DNA of 17,088 nucleotides, taken from Candidatus Aenigmatarchaeota archaeon (lineage in GTDB: Archaea > Aenigmatarchaeota > Aenigmatarchaeia > QMZP01). How positions within the stretch are numbered: position 1 is the stretch's first letter; the number at the start of each line of letters is the position of its first letter. Location: contig QMZY01000006.1 in the NCBI GenBank assembly GCA_003663415.1, positions 1 to 17,088 of the forward strand. Reading direction: 5' to 3'. Position numbers and translations under genes: made by a program. This document shows positions 5,324 to 12,299 of this stretch, piece after piece. The notes under the pieces were generated by a model, which searched no databases, had not been told where the DNA came from, and worked only from the letters and a program-made list of their open reading frames with translations.

Positions 5324-6427
5324 TTAAGGTAAGAAGTCTTTTTTTGATATTTTTTCCGGAAGATATTTTTCTGTGATAAATTTTATTCCTTTTGAGGACA
5401 AAGCTTCTAATTCAAGTTTGTATCCTTTGGAAAGCATGTGCTTTAACTCTGTCTGCCATTCCTTTGGCTTAAACCATACATATTTAAGAAGCTCATTCGT
5501 TCTTTTCACGTCGCCCTGATTTAGCTTTATGGTTACGTTTCTTGCAATTCCGAATTTTTCTACATCCTGTGTTGTTAAACCAACAAATTTGGCTTCTGGT
5601 GTTCCAAGCCTGTCTGAGAGGAAGGAAAGATTAATGGAACCTTGCTTGATAACCGAGTAAATATAATATCCCCACGGATCAGCATCTGTCAATACATAAA
5701 CCGGAAGATTAAATTCTTTATGAAGTCTGTTTACAACTCTTCTTGTTCCCCTGTCTGGCTGGCCCTTTCCTGTAATTATTATGCACTTTTCTTTTTTCCA
5801 GAACTTGTCCTCATTTAATCTTTGCCAAACAGCATCTTTTTCTATCACCAAGATATAATCAGCTTCAAGGTTCGAGAATTTAATTACATCCGGTTCAACA
5901 TTCGAAGGTATGGCCCAGCCGGAAGAACCCATTTTGCTTGCATCTATTTCATCACCAGAATCATGGATTATTATATTTCCTGCCAGATATCCTTTCCTGT
6001 CTGCTTTTAAGTGGAGCTGTTCTCTGAGCGTATTTAAAGCAGCCTCCAAATCCTCTATAACAGGGTCTGATTCCTCCTGCTCTTCAAATGTGTTTTCTTT
6101 TGTCCCCGGTATCGTGTGCTTTAATGCATAATACAAATCTCTGATAGATATTGTAACATTTTGCTCGATTATTTTTTTGCATTCCGCAGCAACCAGAAGC
6201 GTTTGCATGAACTTTCTTGTGTGAGCGACGTTAAGGTATGTTCTGTGCGAAACCTTTGAACCGAGTCTTATGAGTTTGTTTTTCTCATCAAAATAAATGT
6301 TTGAAAGCGTTCTTATAGGAAGCTTTATATCAGGATTTTGAAGGTTTCTGAACTGATTAAGAATATCCCTGCCAAGCTTTACAAGCTTCTCTTTTTGTTC
6401 AGCATTAAGCCTCTTCTCTGTTTCCAT
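5324..6427 (-). CDS. top6A: DNA topoisomerase VI subunit A
   Basis: A 367-residue Spo11-like subunit, which cuts both DNA strands and forms a covalent link through tyrosine. Residues about 1-150 hold the winged-helix domain with the catalytic tyrosine in SIRDLYYAL (Y99 or Y100). The Toprim fold follows with its metal ligands: E196 in LVIEKD and D248xD250 in LTDADPWGYYIY. Length is normal. It pairs with subunit B as an A2B2 enzyme that relaxes and decatenates DNA. The start at 6427 is supported by GGAGG at 6437-6441, 9 nt upstream, inside the end of top6B, which it overlaps by 23 bp. It is the last gene of the rpoK-eno-ksgA-top6B-top6A operon. Confidence 0.95.
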   Translation of the reverse strand: METEKRLNAEQKEKLVKLGRDILNQFRNLQNPDIKLPIRTLSNIYFDEKNKLIRLGSKVSHRTYLNVAHTRKFMQTLLVAAECKKIIEQNVTISIRDLYYALKHTIPGTKENTFEEQEESDPVIEDLEAALNTLREQLHLKADRKGYLAGNIIIHDSGDEIDASKMGSSGWAIPSNVEPDVIKFSNLEADYILVIEKDAVWQRLNEDKFWKKEKCIIITGKGQPDRGTRRVVNRLHKEFNLPVYVLTDADPWGYYIYSVIKQGSINLSFLSDRLGTPEAKFVGLTTQDVEKFGIARNVTIKLNQGDVKRTNELLKYVWFKPKEWQTELKHMLSKGYKLELEALSSKGIKFITEKYLPEKISKKDFLP

Positions 6428-8012
6428 TGTTTTCAGCCTCCTTTTCCTGTATTTCAGGTTGTTCTGTTTGCGGGCCTGCTTCTGTTTCGCCCCATCGCAT
6501 TTCTACTAGTTTAAGAATCATTTTCTCTATCTCCTCTTTTTTTTCGTTTGTCAGTTCACAAAGCGCGTAAGCTGTGTCAGGCGCATATCTTTCATAAATC
6601 ATTTTTTTCTCAGCTATTCTTTGCGCTTTTCTAATCCCGGATAAATAAATAGAGAGTTTTCTTGCACAATCCTGCAAAGCAAGCTTTATTTCCTTTATTA
6701 TTATGGGATAGTTGGCTATTGCTTCCTTTGACTCCGAAGTGAACGGAACCCACACAGACGCCATATGAACAAAAATAACAACAGGTTCATCCGGTAACTG
6801 AGTTGCATGAATACCGTATCTTTTCCAGTCAATTCCTGTTACTGCTTTTGTAATAGCACAATCGCCCTGCTGATAGAGCAATGGAACTCTGTTAGCAAAT
6901 CTCATTAATTTTGGCTCTGTGATGGAACCGCCGTATGCTATTCCAACTTCTATCTGGAACGGCCAGCCACGATAAACTGTGGGTGACCTTGAAACAGCAG
7001 CAGCCCACTCAGGATTAAGCTCTTTCTTCAAACCGTTTATTATAAGCTCTTCTCCCAACGGAGACAGGCAATCTGTCGGGGGTCTTGTGAGTTTTGTTTC
7101 CTTTATTGCCTCTATCAGTTCAACAACCTGATGATGCTCAACCTTTCTTGGAGATATTTTCGGGTCAACGCCTGCCTTGTTGCATATTTCCTCTGCTGTT
7201 TGTTTGCCCACGCGGCTGAACTCGGTAACAAAAAAACTTGCAAGTGCCCTTGCTCTGGTTTCCTGAAGCATTCTTTCCAGAATTCCAACTTCAACGCCGT
7301 ATAAATGTGGTTTTATTTCCTTTGGTTCAGGCGGAAGCTTGTCCGTGCCTCTGTGGAATTCAATCCTTCCGTGCGGCGAGTCAAAAATTATATGCGCGTG
7401 AGGATTTGAAATAGCTGTTTCCTTCAAGTACTCCAAAACTGATTGTTTATGTTCTCTGTAAATGCCTTCTGCTATGAATGTTATCTGAACACCGTGCCAT
7501 TTGTCATAATTATCAAATGTTTCTTCAGAAATTATTTTAGGTTCGTTGCGATCAACGTCTATTTTGAGAATATATTTATGGACTTTCCCCTCGCCTGTTG
7601 AGGAAACAATTTCTGTAGGCTCGCCTGTTGTTAATTGGGAGTATAAAACACACCCCGAGATGCCAATGCCCTGTTGCCCTCTTGATTGCTTGAGTCTGTG
7701 AAATTTGCTTCCATACAGCAATTTCCCGAAAATCTTTGAAACCTGTTTTTTTACTATTCCGGGACCATTGTCTTTTATTATAATTTTGTATTTTTCCCTT
7801 GACAATTCTTCTATTTTAACGTATATTTCAGGAAGTATTCTCGCATCTTCTGTAGCATCAAGTGCATTATCAACAGCTTCCTTCACTATGGTAAGCAGTG
7901 CTTTTATTTTGTTGTCATATCCCAACAAATGCCTGTTTTTTTCAAAAAACTGGGATATAGATATTTCCCTGTGCTGTTTTGCAAGCTCCTCTGCAGTTTT
8001 GTGGTTATTCAT
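6405..8012 (-). CDS. top6B: DNA topoisomerase VI subunit B
   Basis: A 535-residue ATPase subunit. The GHKL ATP site is complete: N-box KEAVDNALDA (44-53, E45 as general base and N49 for magnesium), G1 box DNGPGI (81-86) and G2 box SRGQQGIGIS (110-119). A helix-two-turn-helix region and the transducer domain follow (for example YRGWPFQIEVGIAYGG and LLYQQGDCAI). The enzyme uses ATP to close on DNA and drive strand passage with subunit A. The ATG at 8012 is chosen over a GTG at 8024 because AGGTGA lies 8 nt before it and overlaps the GTG. Length is normal. The C-terminal tail is Glu-rich and overlaps the start of top6A. Confidence 0.95.
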   Translation of the reverse strand: MNNHKTAEELAKQHREISISQFFEKNRHLLGYDNKIKALLTIVKEAVDNALDATEDARILPEIYVKIEELSREKYKIIIKDNGPGIVKKQVSKIFGKLLYGSKFHRLKQSRGQQGIGISGCVLYSQLTTGEPTEIVSSTGEGKVHKYILKIDVDRNEPKIISEETFDNYDKWHGVQITFIAEGIYREHKQSVLEYLKETAISNPHAHIIFDSPHGRIEFHRGTDKLPPEPKEIKPHLYGVEVGILERMLQETRARALASFFVTEFSRVGKQTAEEICNKAGVDPKISPRKVEHHQVVELIEAIKETKLTRPPTDCLSPLGEELIINGLKKELNPEWAAAVSRSPTVYRGWPFQIEVGIAYGGSITEPKLMRFANRVPLLYQQGDCAITKAVTGIDWKRYGIHATQLPDEPVVIFVHMASVWVPFTSESKEAIANYPIIIKEIKLALQDCARKLSIYLSGIRKAQRIAEKKMIYERYAPDTAYALCELTNEKKEEIEKMILKLVEMRWGETEAGPQTEQPEIQEKEAENNGNREEA

Positions 8013-8041
8013 ATAGTTTTTCACCTAATACGCAGAAGAAT

Positions 8042-8785
8042 TTAACAAAGTTCTTCTGGTTTTAAGCAGGAAATAATTGTTTCTATGTCCTTTTTGTTTA
8101 ACTCAGTTGTTTTTTTGTCCAATAATTTATTTATGTTTAACCTTTTTATAATTTTTCTCGCCTCCCTTTTTGTTAAACCTTTGGAAGCACAAAGGGCTTC
8201 TCTTACAGCGTTTTTAACTTTCATTCCCTGCTTTAACAGAACAAGAGCGGAAAGATTTTTTGGTTTTGGAATAATTTTTATAATCACGGAATTGGTTTTC
8301 GGTTTTGGATGAAACGCGCTTTTTGGAACTTCCTGCATTATTTTTATGTTGAAAAACACCTGAGCGACAACGCTGAGTTTTGAATACAATTCATCACCTG
8401 GTTTAGCAACCAATCTGTAAGCGAACTTTTTTGGAACAGTGAGAACCCCTGATTTGAAATCCTTTTTTATGAGCAACCATATTAAAGGTTCTGATATTGA
8501 ATAGGGAAGGTTCGATATTATTTTATCAAACCGGATTTTTTGGTTTTTTAAAACTGTTAGAGCGTTTTCAAAAATTATTTCTGTGTTAGGAATGTCTTTC
8601 AGATGTTTTTGGAATGTCTTGTCAATTTCGACTGCTATAACCTTTCCTGCTCTTTTCGCAATTTCTCTTGTAAGTTCTCCCCTGCCTGCGCCTATTTCCA
8701 AAACTGTTTCATTGACCTTTACATCTGAAACTGAAATAATGTGGTTAATGAGTTTTTTGTCTGTCATGAAATGCTTGTCTTGCAT
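8042..8785 (-). CDS. ksgA: rRNA small-subunit adenine dimethyltransferase (KsgA/Dim1)
   Basis: A 247-residue SAM-dependent enzyme that dimethylates two adjacent adenines near the 3' end of 16S rRNA during 30S assembly. The N-terminal QDKHFMTDKKLINHII matches the family's Q-x-F-L-x-D region. Motif I is EIGAGRGELT (30-39), the acidic end of strand 2 is VEID (52-55), and the catalytic motif is NLPYSIS (92-98), followed by the FHPKPKTNSVIIKI region. The protein is slightly short at the C-terminus for this family. It starts one base after the enolase stop, so it depends on the rpoK-eno transcript. It ends 29 bp before top6B. Confidence 0.92.
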   Translation of the reverse strand: MQDKHFMTDKKLINHIISVSDVKVNETVLEIGAGRGELTREIAKRAGKVIAVEIDKTFQKHLKDIPNTEIIFENALTVLKNQKIRFDKIISNLPYSISEPLIWLLIKKDFKSGVLTVPKKFAYRLVAKPGDELYSKLSVVAQVFFNIKIMQEVPKSAFHPKPKTNSVIIKIIPKPKNLSALVLLKQGMKVKNAVREALCASKGLTKREARKIIKRLNINKLLDKKTTELNKKDIETIISCLKPEELC

Positions 8786-8786
8786 G

Positions 8787-9962
8787 TTAAAACGCAGGAA
8801 GCTTGTTCATTTCCTGTTCTGGTGTTTCCTCCCATAAAACAAAGAGTCTGTTTTGTTTTGGCAGGTCCGGGTTTAGAACACCTATCTTTATTATAGGCGT
8901 TTCCCATATCAAAGACAAATCAGAAAGCCATGGGTCTTCTGTCTCACCAGAGCGGTGTGAAGCCACGGGAACTATCCTGTTTTCTTTTGCAAGGTTTACA
9001 ACATTTTCTGTATCAGAAAGCGTCCCGTTTTGGTTTGGCTTAATTATCGCTCCTGTGCCTGATTTTATTTCTATTCCCCTTTTCAGCCTTTCCAGATTTG
9101 TACAAAAAATGTCATCGCCCACTATAAGCCTGTTTTTGAATTTCCTTGTTAGTTCTGAAAAAGATTCAAAATCTTCTTCATGGAACGGGTCTTCTATGTA
9201 ATAAAGATTGTATTTTTCAATGATGTCGCTTATCATGTTAAAATGCTCTTCCGGTTTAAGTGTTTTATTGAGAGATTTGTAGCGATATGCTTTTCCTGTC
9301 CAGAAACCTGAAGCTGCTATATCAACCCCGAGCTTCATATCCCATTCTTTGGCAACGTCTGAAAGGAAGTCCAAAACCTTGAACTCATCAATTTTGCACA
9401 TCCATGCATTTTCTATGTTCCTTCCAAGAAGAAGGTCCTTTCTTCCGAGTTCTTCACCTACAATTTTCCATACATCTATGAGGTTTCTTGCAGCATCATA
9501 AGGGTTTCTCACTTTCACGGGCAGTAAAAGAAATTCCTGCCACGTTGTTTTGCCTCCGTGTGCTCCACCGCCTATTATGTTGCTTAAAGGCAATGGAAAC
9601 CTGTGTTTCTTCAAAGCCTTTAGTTTCCAGAGGTTTCCTTCTGTCTGGGCTCTTGCAACAGCAATTGAAATTCCCAGTGAAAGATTCCCGCCTATTTTTT
9701 CAAACCTGTCTGTTCCGTCTATTTCTTTAAGTATGGAATCTGTTTTTTGATAATCTTCTTTTTCTCCTGTCAGTCTTTTTTTCACTTCAGGGAATATTTT
9801 TTTTATTTTTTCCAATGATAATTCCACGCACTCGTTTTTTCCTTTAGATGTGCCGGATGGGATAGAAGCAGAAAATTCGCCCTTTTCTGTATAAACTTTA
9901 ACATGTAAGGTTTTTGTGCCTTTTGAGGTCAAACAAGAAAAAATTTTCAGGTTTGTAATCAT
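8787..9962 (-). CDS. eno: Enolase (divergent, missing the GDEGGFAP loop)
   Basis: A 391-residue member of the enolase family, which interconverts 2-phosphoglycerate and phosphoenolpyruvate. Retained sites are H135 in GGAHGG, E143 in WQEF, metal ligands D214 (GVDIAA), E257 (YIEDPF) and D283/D284 (VGDDIF), the base K308 in IIKPNQ, and HRSGET (336-341). The catalytic loop that normally reads GDEGGFAP is replaced by LGRNIENAWM (179-188), the active-site SGASTG reads SGTSKG, and the protein is about 30-40 residues shorter than usual. Its place directly behind rpoK is the standard archaeal enolase position, so it is probably the cell's own enolase, but altered catalysis cannot be excluded. It is spaced one base from rpoK and one base from ksgA. 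Confidence 0.85.
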   Translation of the reverse strand: MITNLKIFSCLTSKGTKTLHVKVYTEKGEFSASIPSGTSKGKNECVELSLEKIKKIFPEVKKRLTGEKEDYQKTDSILKEIDGTDRFEKIGGNLSLGISIAVARAQTEGNLWKLKALKKHRFPLPLSNIIGGGAHGGKTTWQEFLLLPVKVRNPYDAARNLIDVWKIVGEELGRKDLLLGRNIENAWMCKIDEFKVLDFLSDVAKEWDMKLGVDIAASGFWTGKAYRYKSLNKTLKPEEHFNMISDIIEKYNLYYIEDPFHEEDFESFSELTRKFKNRLIVGDDIFCTNLERLKRGIEIKSGTGAIIKPNQNGTLSDTENVVNLAKENRIVPVASHRSGETEDPWLSDLSLIWETPIIKIGVLNPDLPKQNRLFVLWEETPEQEMNKLPAF

Positions 9963-9963
9963 A

Positions 9964-10167
9964 TTAATTAGATTTTTGTTCCTTTGGTTTTATATCAATG
10001 GGTATAACCTCTGCTTCCCATTCTAACTTTGCTATCTCCAGCGGATCTGTCACGCGTTTTGGAACCTTTACCAAAACAGGCGAACCCTGAGCAATTTGCA
10101 AAGCTCTGGCTGAAAGTATCCGGGTTTTCTCATATCTTGTGTAAGAATTTTTATCCCTCATATCCAT
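9964..10167 (-). CDS. rpoK: DNA-directed RNA polymerase subunit K (Rpb6/omega type)
   Basis: A 67-residue protein with the Rpb6/omega signature YEKTRILSARALQIAQGSP (12-30), the part that clamps the C-terminus of the largest polymerase subunit and helps assembly. The following PKRVTDPLEIAKLEWEA is typical of archaeal subunit K. The ATG at 10167 lies about 26 bp after a TATA box, so the mRNA should be leaderless. It is the first gene of the operon rpoK-eno-ksgA-top6B-top6A, one base ahead of eno, an order known from many archaea. Confidence 0.93.
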   Translation of the reverse strand: MDMRDKNSYTRYEKTRILSARALQIAQGSPVLVKVPKRVTDPLEIAKLEWEAEVIPIDIKPKEQKSN

Positions 10168-10189
10168 CTATATCAATAAACTGTTTTAT

Positions 10190-10197
10190 TTATAAAT
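10190..10197 (-). promoter_or_regulatory. TATA box of the rpoK-eno-ksgA-top6BA operon
   Basis: TTTATAAA within an A/T-rich stretch, centred about 26 bp before the rpoK ATG. Initiation at the ATG is predicted, and no Shine-Dalgarno is present. Confidence 0.55.
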
Positions 10198-10205
10198 TTT
10201 TTCCC

Positions 10206-10997
10206 TTATCCTATGTATCTCAACTGTTCCTTTCCTGTTTCGCTTGGTTCGTGTTTTTCTATCTGCGTCAGAGCTTTTTTCTGAAGTTCCTCTATCTTCT
10301 TAATAAACTTTTCCATTTCCTTTACTTTTCTTTCAAGTTTTGTCATATCAATTTCCACATTAAGAATTTTTGTTAAGGATTCCAGAACAACCTCCGCTGC
10401 TTTTGGGTCTGTTACGATCGGAAAGCCTGATGTTTCCCCGAGAAGACACATGCCTTTCATCCCTCTCTCTGCACCAAGCCCTAAAAGCAGACCAGCCGCA
10501 CCGACTATATAGCCTATCTTTTTGCCTGCTTCAAACTTTATTCCATACCCGTCGTATTTTTTTAACAGCTCTTTGTGCGTTACTGCCCCTATCACTTCTG
10601 GTTTTTCCTCTATCTCACCGGTTGCCATACCGCCAACTGTGTATATTTCCTTGACACCAAAACCCTGAGCATAATCCAGTATCTTTTCAATAATTTCATA
10701 ATGCCCCTGAGGTGAAAGCGATTGGCAGTCACCAACAAGAAATACAAGGTCTCTCTGGCCTTTTTTCTCGGCTTTCCAGTAATAAAACTCATTCTTAAGC
10801 AGATGGATAAGATTTTCATCCTGCAAAACCACAAAAGGAAAAAAATGTTTTGAATACAGCTGAGCAAATTTTTCTGCCTTTAATTCGTCTAGTAAATAAC
10901 CAACAGCAACTCTTCCTATGTTTCCTACACCGGGCAAGCCCTCTATAAGTATTGGATTGTTCAGCTTTGGTTTCTTAAATTCTGTTATTTTTGTCAT
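10206..10997 (-). CDS. PAC2-family proteasome assembly chaperone-like protein
   Basis: A 263-residue protein of the archaeal PAC2 family (COG2047 type), related to eukaryotic proteasome-assembly chaperones. The N-terminal PILIEGLPGVGNIGRVA (15-31) and the central glycine-rich segment YIVGAAGLLLGLGAERGMKG are family hallmarks, as is the GETSGFPIVTDPKAA stretch. Residues about 218-252 form a charged coiled coil. The C-terminus ends RYIG; proteasome-docking tails of some relatives end in a hydrophobic-Tyr-X pattern, and this one is close but not a match. Cytoplasmic, partner unproven. The start is supported by a TATA box 27 bp upstream at 11021-11028, which abuts the 3' end of tRNA-Ile. It ends 38 bp before the rpoK start. 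Confidence 0.82.
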   Translation of the reverse strand: MTKITEFKKPKLNNPILIEGLPGVGNIGRVAVGYLLDELKAEKFAQLYSKHFFPFVVLQDENLIHLLKNEFYYWKAEKKGQRDLVFLVGDCQSLSPQGHYEIIEKILDYAQGFGVKEIYTVGGMATGEIEEKPEVIGAVTHKELLKKYDGYGIKFEAGKKIGYIVGAAGLLLGLGAERGMKGMCLLGETSGFPIVTDPKAAEVVLESLTKILNVEIDMTKLERKVKEMEKFIKKIEELQKKALTQIEKHEPSETGKEQLRYIG

Positions 10998-11020
10998 AGT
11001 TTTATTTTTATGCGAAGTGA

Positions 11021-11028
11021 TATAAATA
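11021..11028 (-). promoter_or_regulatory. TATA box of the PAC2 gene, touching tRNA-Ile
   Basis: TATTTATA on the minus strand, centred 27 bp before the ATG at 10997 and adjacent to the last base of tRNA-Ile at 11029. The tRNA gene thus runs straight into the next promoter. Confidence 0.5.
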
Positions 11029-11043
11029 TGGGCCGGGTGAGAT

Positions 11044-11234
11044 TTCCAGTCAGGAAGGAGCCATCGTTTGGAATGACGCTCTAAAAAGCGTCAATCGAAA
11101 GACAGGATTCCGATACCTCCTGCAACCATCTGCTCAAGCTCTTTTTTGAAAAGAGCTTGCTTGGAAGCGAACGAAGCGTCAGCGAAGTGAAGCTCCTGTT
11201 TTGGTCAAGCTTTTGCCTTGAGGAAAAGCTTGCT
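11044..11234 (-). other. 191-nt intron in the T-loop of tRNA-Ile
   Basis: Far longer than usual archaeal tRNA introns, it contains at least three strong hairpins: CAAGCTTTT/AAAAGCTTG (11232-11224 with 11214-11206), CAAGCTCTTTT/AAAAGAGCTTG (11159-11149 with 11145-11135) and TGACGCT/AGCGTCA (11093-11087 with 11080-11074). Between the first two lies the core GGAGCTTCACTTCGC (11196-11182) shared with the other introns here. No ORF of note was found. The boundaries may be off by one or two bases. Confidence 0.75.
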
Positions 11235-11255
11235 TTGAACTCACGACCTCCCGAT

Positions 11256-11302
11256 TTCCATCTCCCCTTCCGTTAGCGCTTTTCGCGCAGCGAAAAGGGT
11301 TA
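11256..11302 (-). other. 47-nt anticodon-loop intron of tRNA-Ile
   Basis: Located between positions 37 and 38, the usual site for archaeal introns removed by the splicing endonuclease. It holds the hairpin CTTTTCGC-tgc-GCGAAAAG. The 3' splice context reads GGAA|A, as in three other introns in this window. Confidence 0.75.
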
Positions 11303-11365
11303 TATCAGTCGGGCGCTCTAACCAGGCTAAGCCACCGGCCCATTAAATTAATTAAAGAGTTTGTT

Positions 11366-11373
11366 TTTAAATT
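11366..11373 (-). promoter_or_regulatory. TATA box of tRNA-Ile
   Basis: TTTAAAAA lies about 28 bp before tRNA base 1, so the tRNA-Ile gene has its own promoter. Confidence 0.4.
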
Positions 11374-11386
11374 TCTTCATATAATT

Positions 11387-11833
11387 TTATAAATTATAAC
11401 AAAAAACGATACAATTTCTATCATGCGGGTCATTATAGAAATCTTTGATATAACCAGTTTTGATAAACCCGTTTTTTAAGTAAAACCGAACCGCTCTTTT
11501 GTTTTTTTCGCCCGTATCTACAAATAATTTACGCATTTTTAATTTTTTTGCTATTGATATAATCTTGGCTAATAATTTTGACCCGTAGCCTTTGTTTCTT
11601 TCGTCTTTATGGACATATAATCGTTCCACATATATTGATTTATTCCATTTGTGTATTTTGGCTGTTATAAAACCTGCCACTTTGCCTTTTATTTCTATAA
11701 CAAAGAACAGATAATCGTCATCCTTTGCCTGTTTTGTTAAATCATGTTTTATAATTTTTTTATCTTCTCCGAACGCTTCATACTCAATAGCTGCACATTC
11801 GCTAATATCTTGCTCTTTAGCTTTTCTTAGCAT
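11387..11833 (-). CDS. GNAT-family N-acetyltransferase (RimI-like)
   Basis: A 148-residue single-domain acetyltransferase that would move an acetyl group from acetyl-CoA to an amine. The acetyl-CoA loop is R79NKGYG84 after strand VERLYVHKDE, and the C-terminal N111...FYLKNGF (motif B region) is typical of RimI-like enzymes that act on protein N-termini or small amines. The substrate cannot be decided. Length is normal. The ATG at 11833 lies about 27 bp after TTTTAATTTT, so the mRNA is probably leaderless. It sits alone between tRNA-Glu upstream and tRNA-Ile downstream, on the same strand. Confidence 0.8.
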   Translation of the reverse strand: MLRKAKEQDISECAAIEYEAFGEDKKIIKHDLTKQAKDDDYLFFVIEIKGKVAGFITAKIHKWNKSIYVERLYVHKDERNKGYGSKLLAKIISIAKKLKMRKLFVDTGEKNKRAVRFYLKNGFIKTGYIKDFYNDPHDRNCIVFCYNL

Positions 11834-11871
11834 ATAAAAAAATTAAAAATAAAATTAAAATACTACGCATT

Positions 11872-11888
11872 TGCGGGCTAAACCCGCA
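11872..11888 (-). terminator. Hairpin followed by T-rich DNA downstream of tRNA-Glu
   Basis: TGCGGG-tttag-CCCGCA, a six-pair stem with a five-base loop, is followed after ten bases by long T-rich DNA that leads into the acetyltransferase promoter. It could end the tRNA-Glu transcript. Confidence 0.4.
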
Positions 11889-11947
11889 GAATTCTTGCTT
11901 CAAGATATTTAATAAGTTATTTAATGACAGAGGTATGGGTTTAAATG

Positions 11948-12080
11948 TGCTCCGGGCGGGATTTGAACCCGCGTCCCGAGCTTTCCCCTCCGGAAGTGGT
12001 AACTCCTTTTGGCTCAAAGCTTTTCTTGAAAAAGGCTTGTCGAGAGGCTCGTATCCTTGACCGGGCTAGACGACCGGAGC
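11948..12080 (-). tRNA. tRNA-Glu (CTC) with an anticodon-loop intron
   Basis: The gene spans 133 nt and matures to 75 nt. The acceptor stem GCTCCGG/CCGGAGC has discriminator A. The anticodon stem CGAGC/GCTCG closes a loop with anticodon CTC (12044-12042). The T-arm is GCGGG TTCAAAT CCCGC. The 58-nt intron is at position 37/38. No CCA is encoded. Its own TATA-like element TTTTTAAAC lies at 12105-12113, about 29 bp upstream. Confidence 0.88.
11983..12040 (-). other. 58-nt anticodon-loop intron of tRNA-Glu
   Basis: At the canonical 37/38 position. It has a hairpin built on AAGCCTTTTTC/AAAAGCTTT, then GAGCCAAAA and the shared core GGAGTTACCACTTCCG (12006-11991). Its 3' splice context reads GGAA|A. 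The order hairpin, CAAAA, core matches the tRNA-Ile T-loop intron and the free copy at 12119-12175. Confidence 0.75.
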
Positions 12081-12118
12081 ATGTTATATATTTTTGAGGC
12101 AATTGTTTAAAAATGAAC

Positions 12119-12175
12119 GATCTTTGGAAGCGGCTAACTCTTTTGCTCGAGTTTTTTTCTTGAAAGAAGGTTGTA
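12119..12175 (-). repeat. Intron-like element outside any tRNA, directly after tRNA-Ala
   Basis: It begins at the base after the tRNA-Ala discriminator. It carries the same order of parts as the tRNA-Glu intron: a CTTTCAAGAAA-type hairpin, CTCGAG, GCAAAA, then AGAGTTAGCCGCTTCC (12141-12126), close to the shared core with one extra base. It is not needed to complete a tRNA. It could be a stray copy of the element or part of the tRNA-Ala 3' trailer. Confidence 0.55.
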
Positions 12176-12190
12176 TGGACCGGCCGGGAT

Positions 12191-12262
12191 TTCCAACAAT
12201 CTCTTCATGTTTTTGCTCCACCGCTTTTTGCGGAAGTGACAACTCCTGTAAAAAGCGGTGTT
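12191..12262 (-). other. 72-nt intron in the T-loop of tRNA-Ala
   Basis: A perfect 11-bp stem CACCGCTTTTT/AAAAAGCGGTG (12260-12250 with 12229-12219) has in its loop the core GGAGTTGTCACTTCCG (12246-12231), followed by GAGCAAAAAC. The 3' end reads TTGGAA|A. The insertion point is the same as in tRNA-Ile. Confidence 0.78.
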
Positions 12263-12299
12263 TTGAACCCGGAGCCTCTGCCTTGCGAGAGCAGCGATC

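Larger units (their letters stand above)
11029..11341 (-). tRNA. tRNA-Ile (GAT) with two introns
   Basis: The gene spans 313 nt and matures to 75 nt. The acceptor stem GGGCCGG/CCGGCCC is perfect with discriminator A. The D-stem GCTT/GAGC and anticodon stem CCCGA/TCGGG close a loop with anticodon GAT (11306-11304). Intron 1 (47 nt) sits at the canonical position 37/38. Intron 2 (191 nt) interrupts the T-loop between positions 58 and 59; removing it restores stem GTGAG/CTCAC with loop TTCAAAT. No CCA is encoded. A TATA-like TTTAAAAAC lies about 28 bp upstream of base 1. The exact splice bases are inferred from restoring the cloverleaf. Confidence 0.88.

Noticed and set aside
8803..9201. 132-residue plus-strand ORF opposite eno
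   Set aside because: It is antisense to well-conserved enolase motifs and has no start signal or family pattern.
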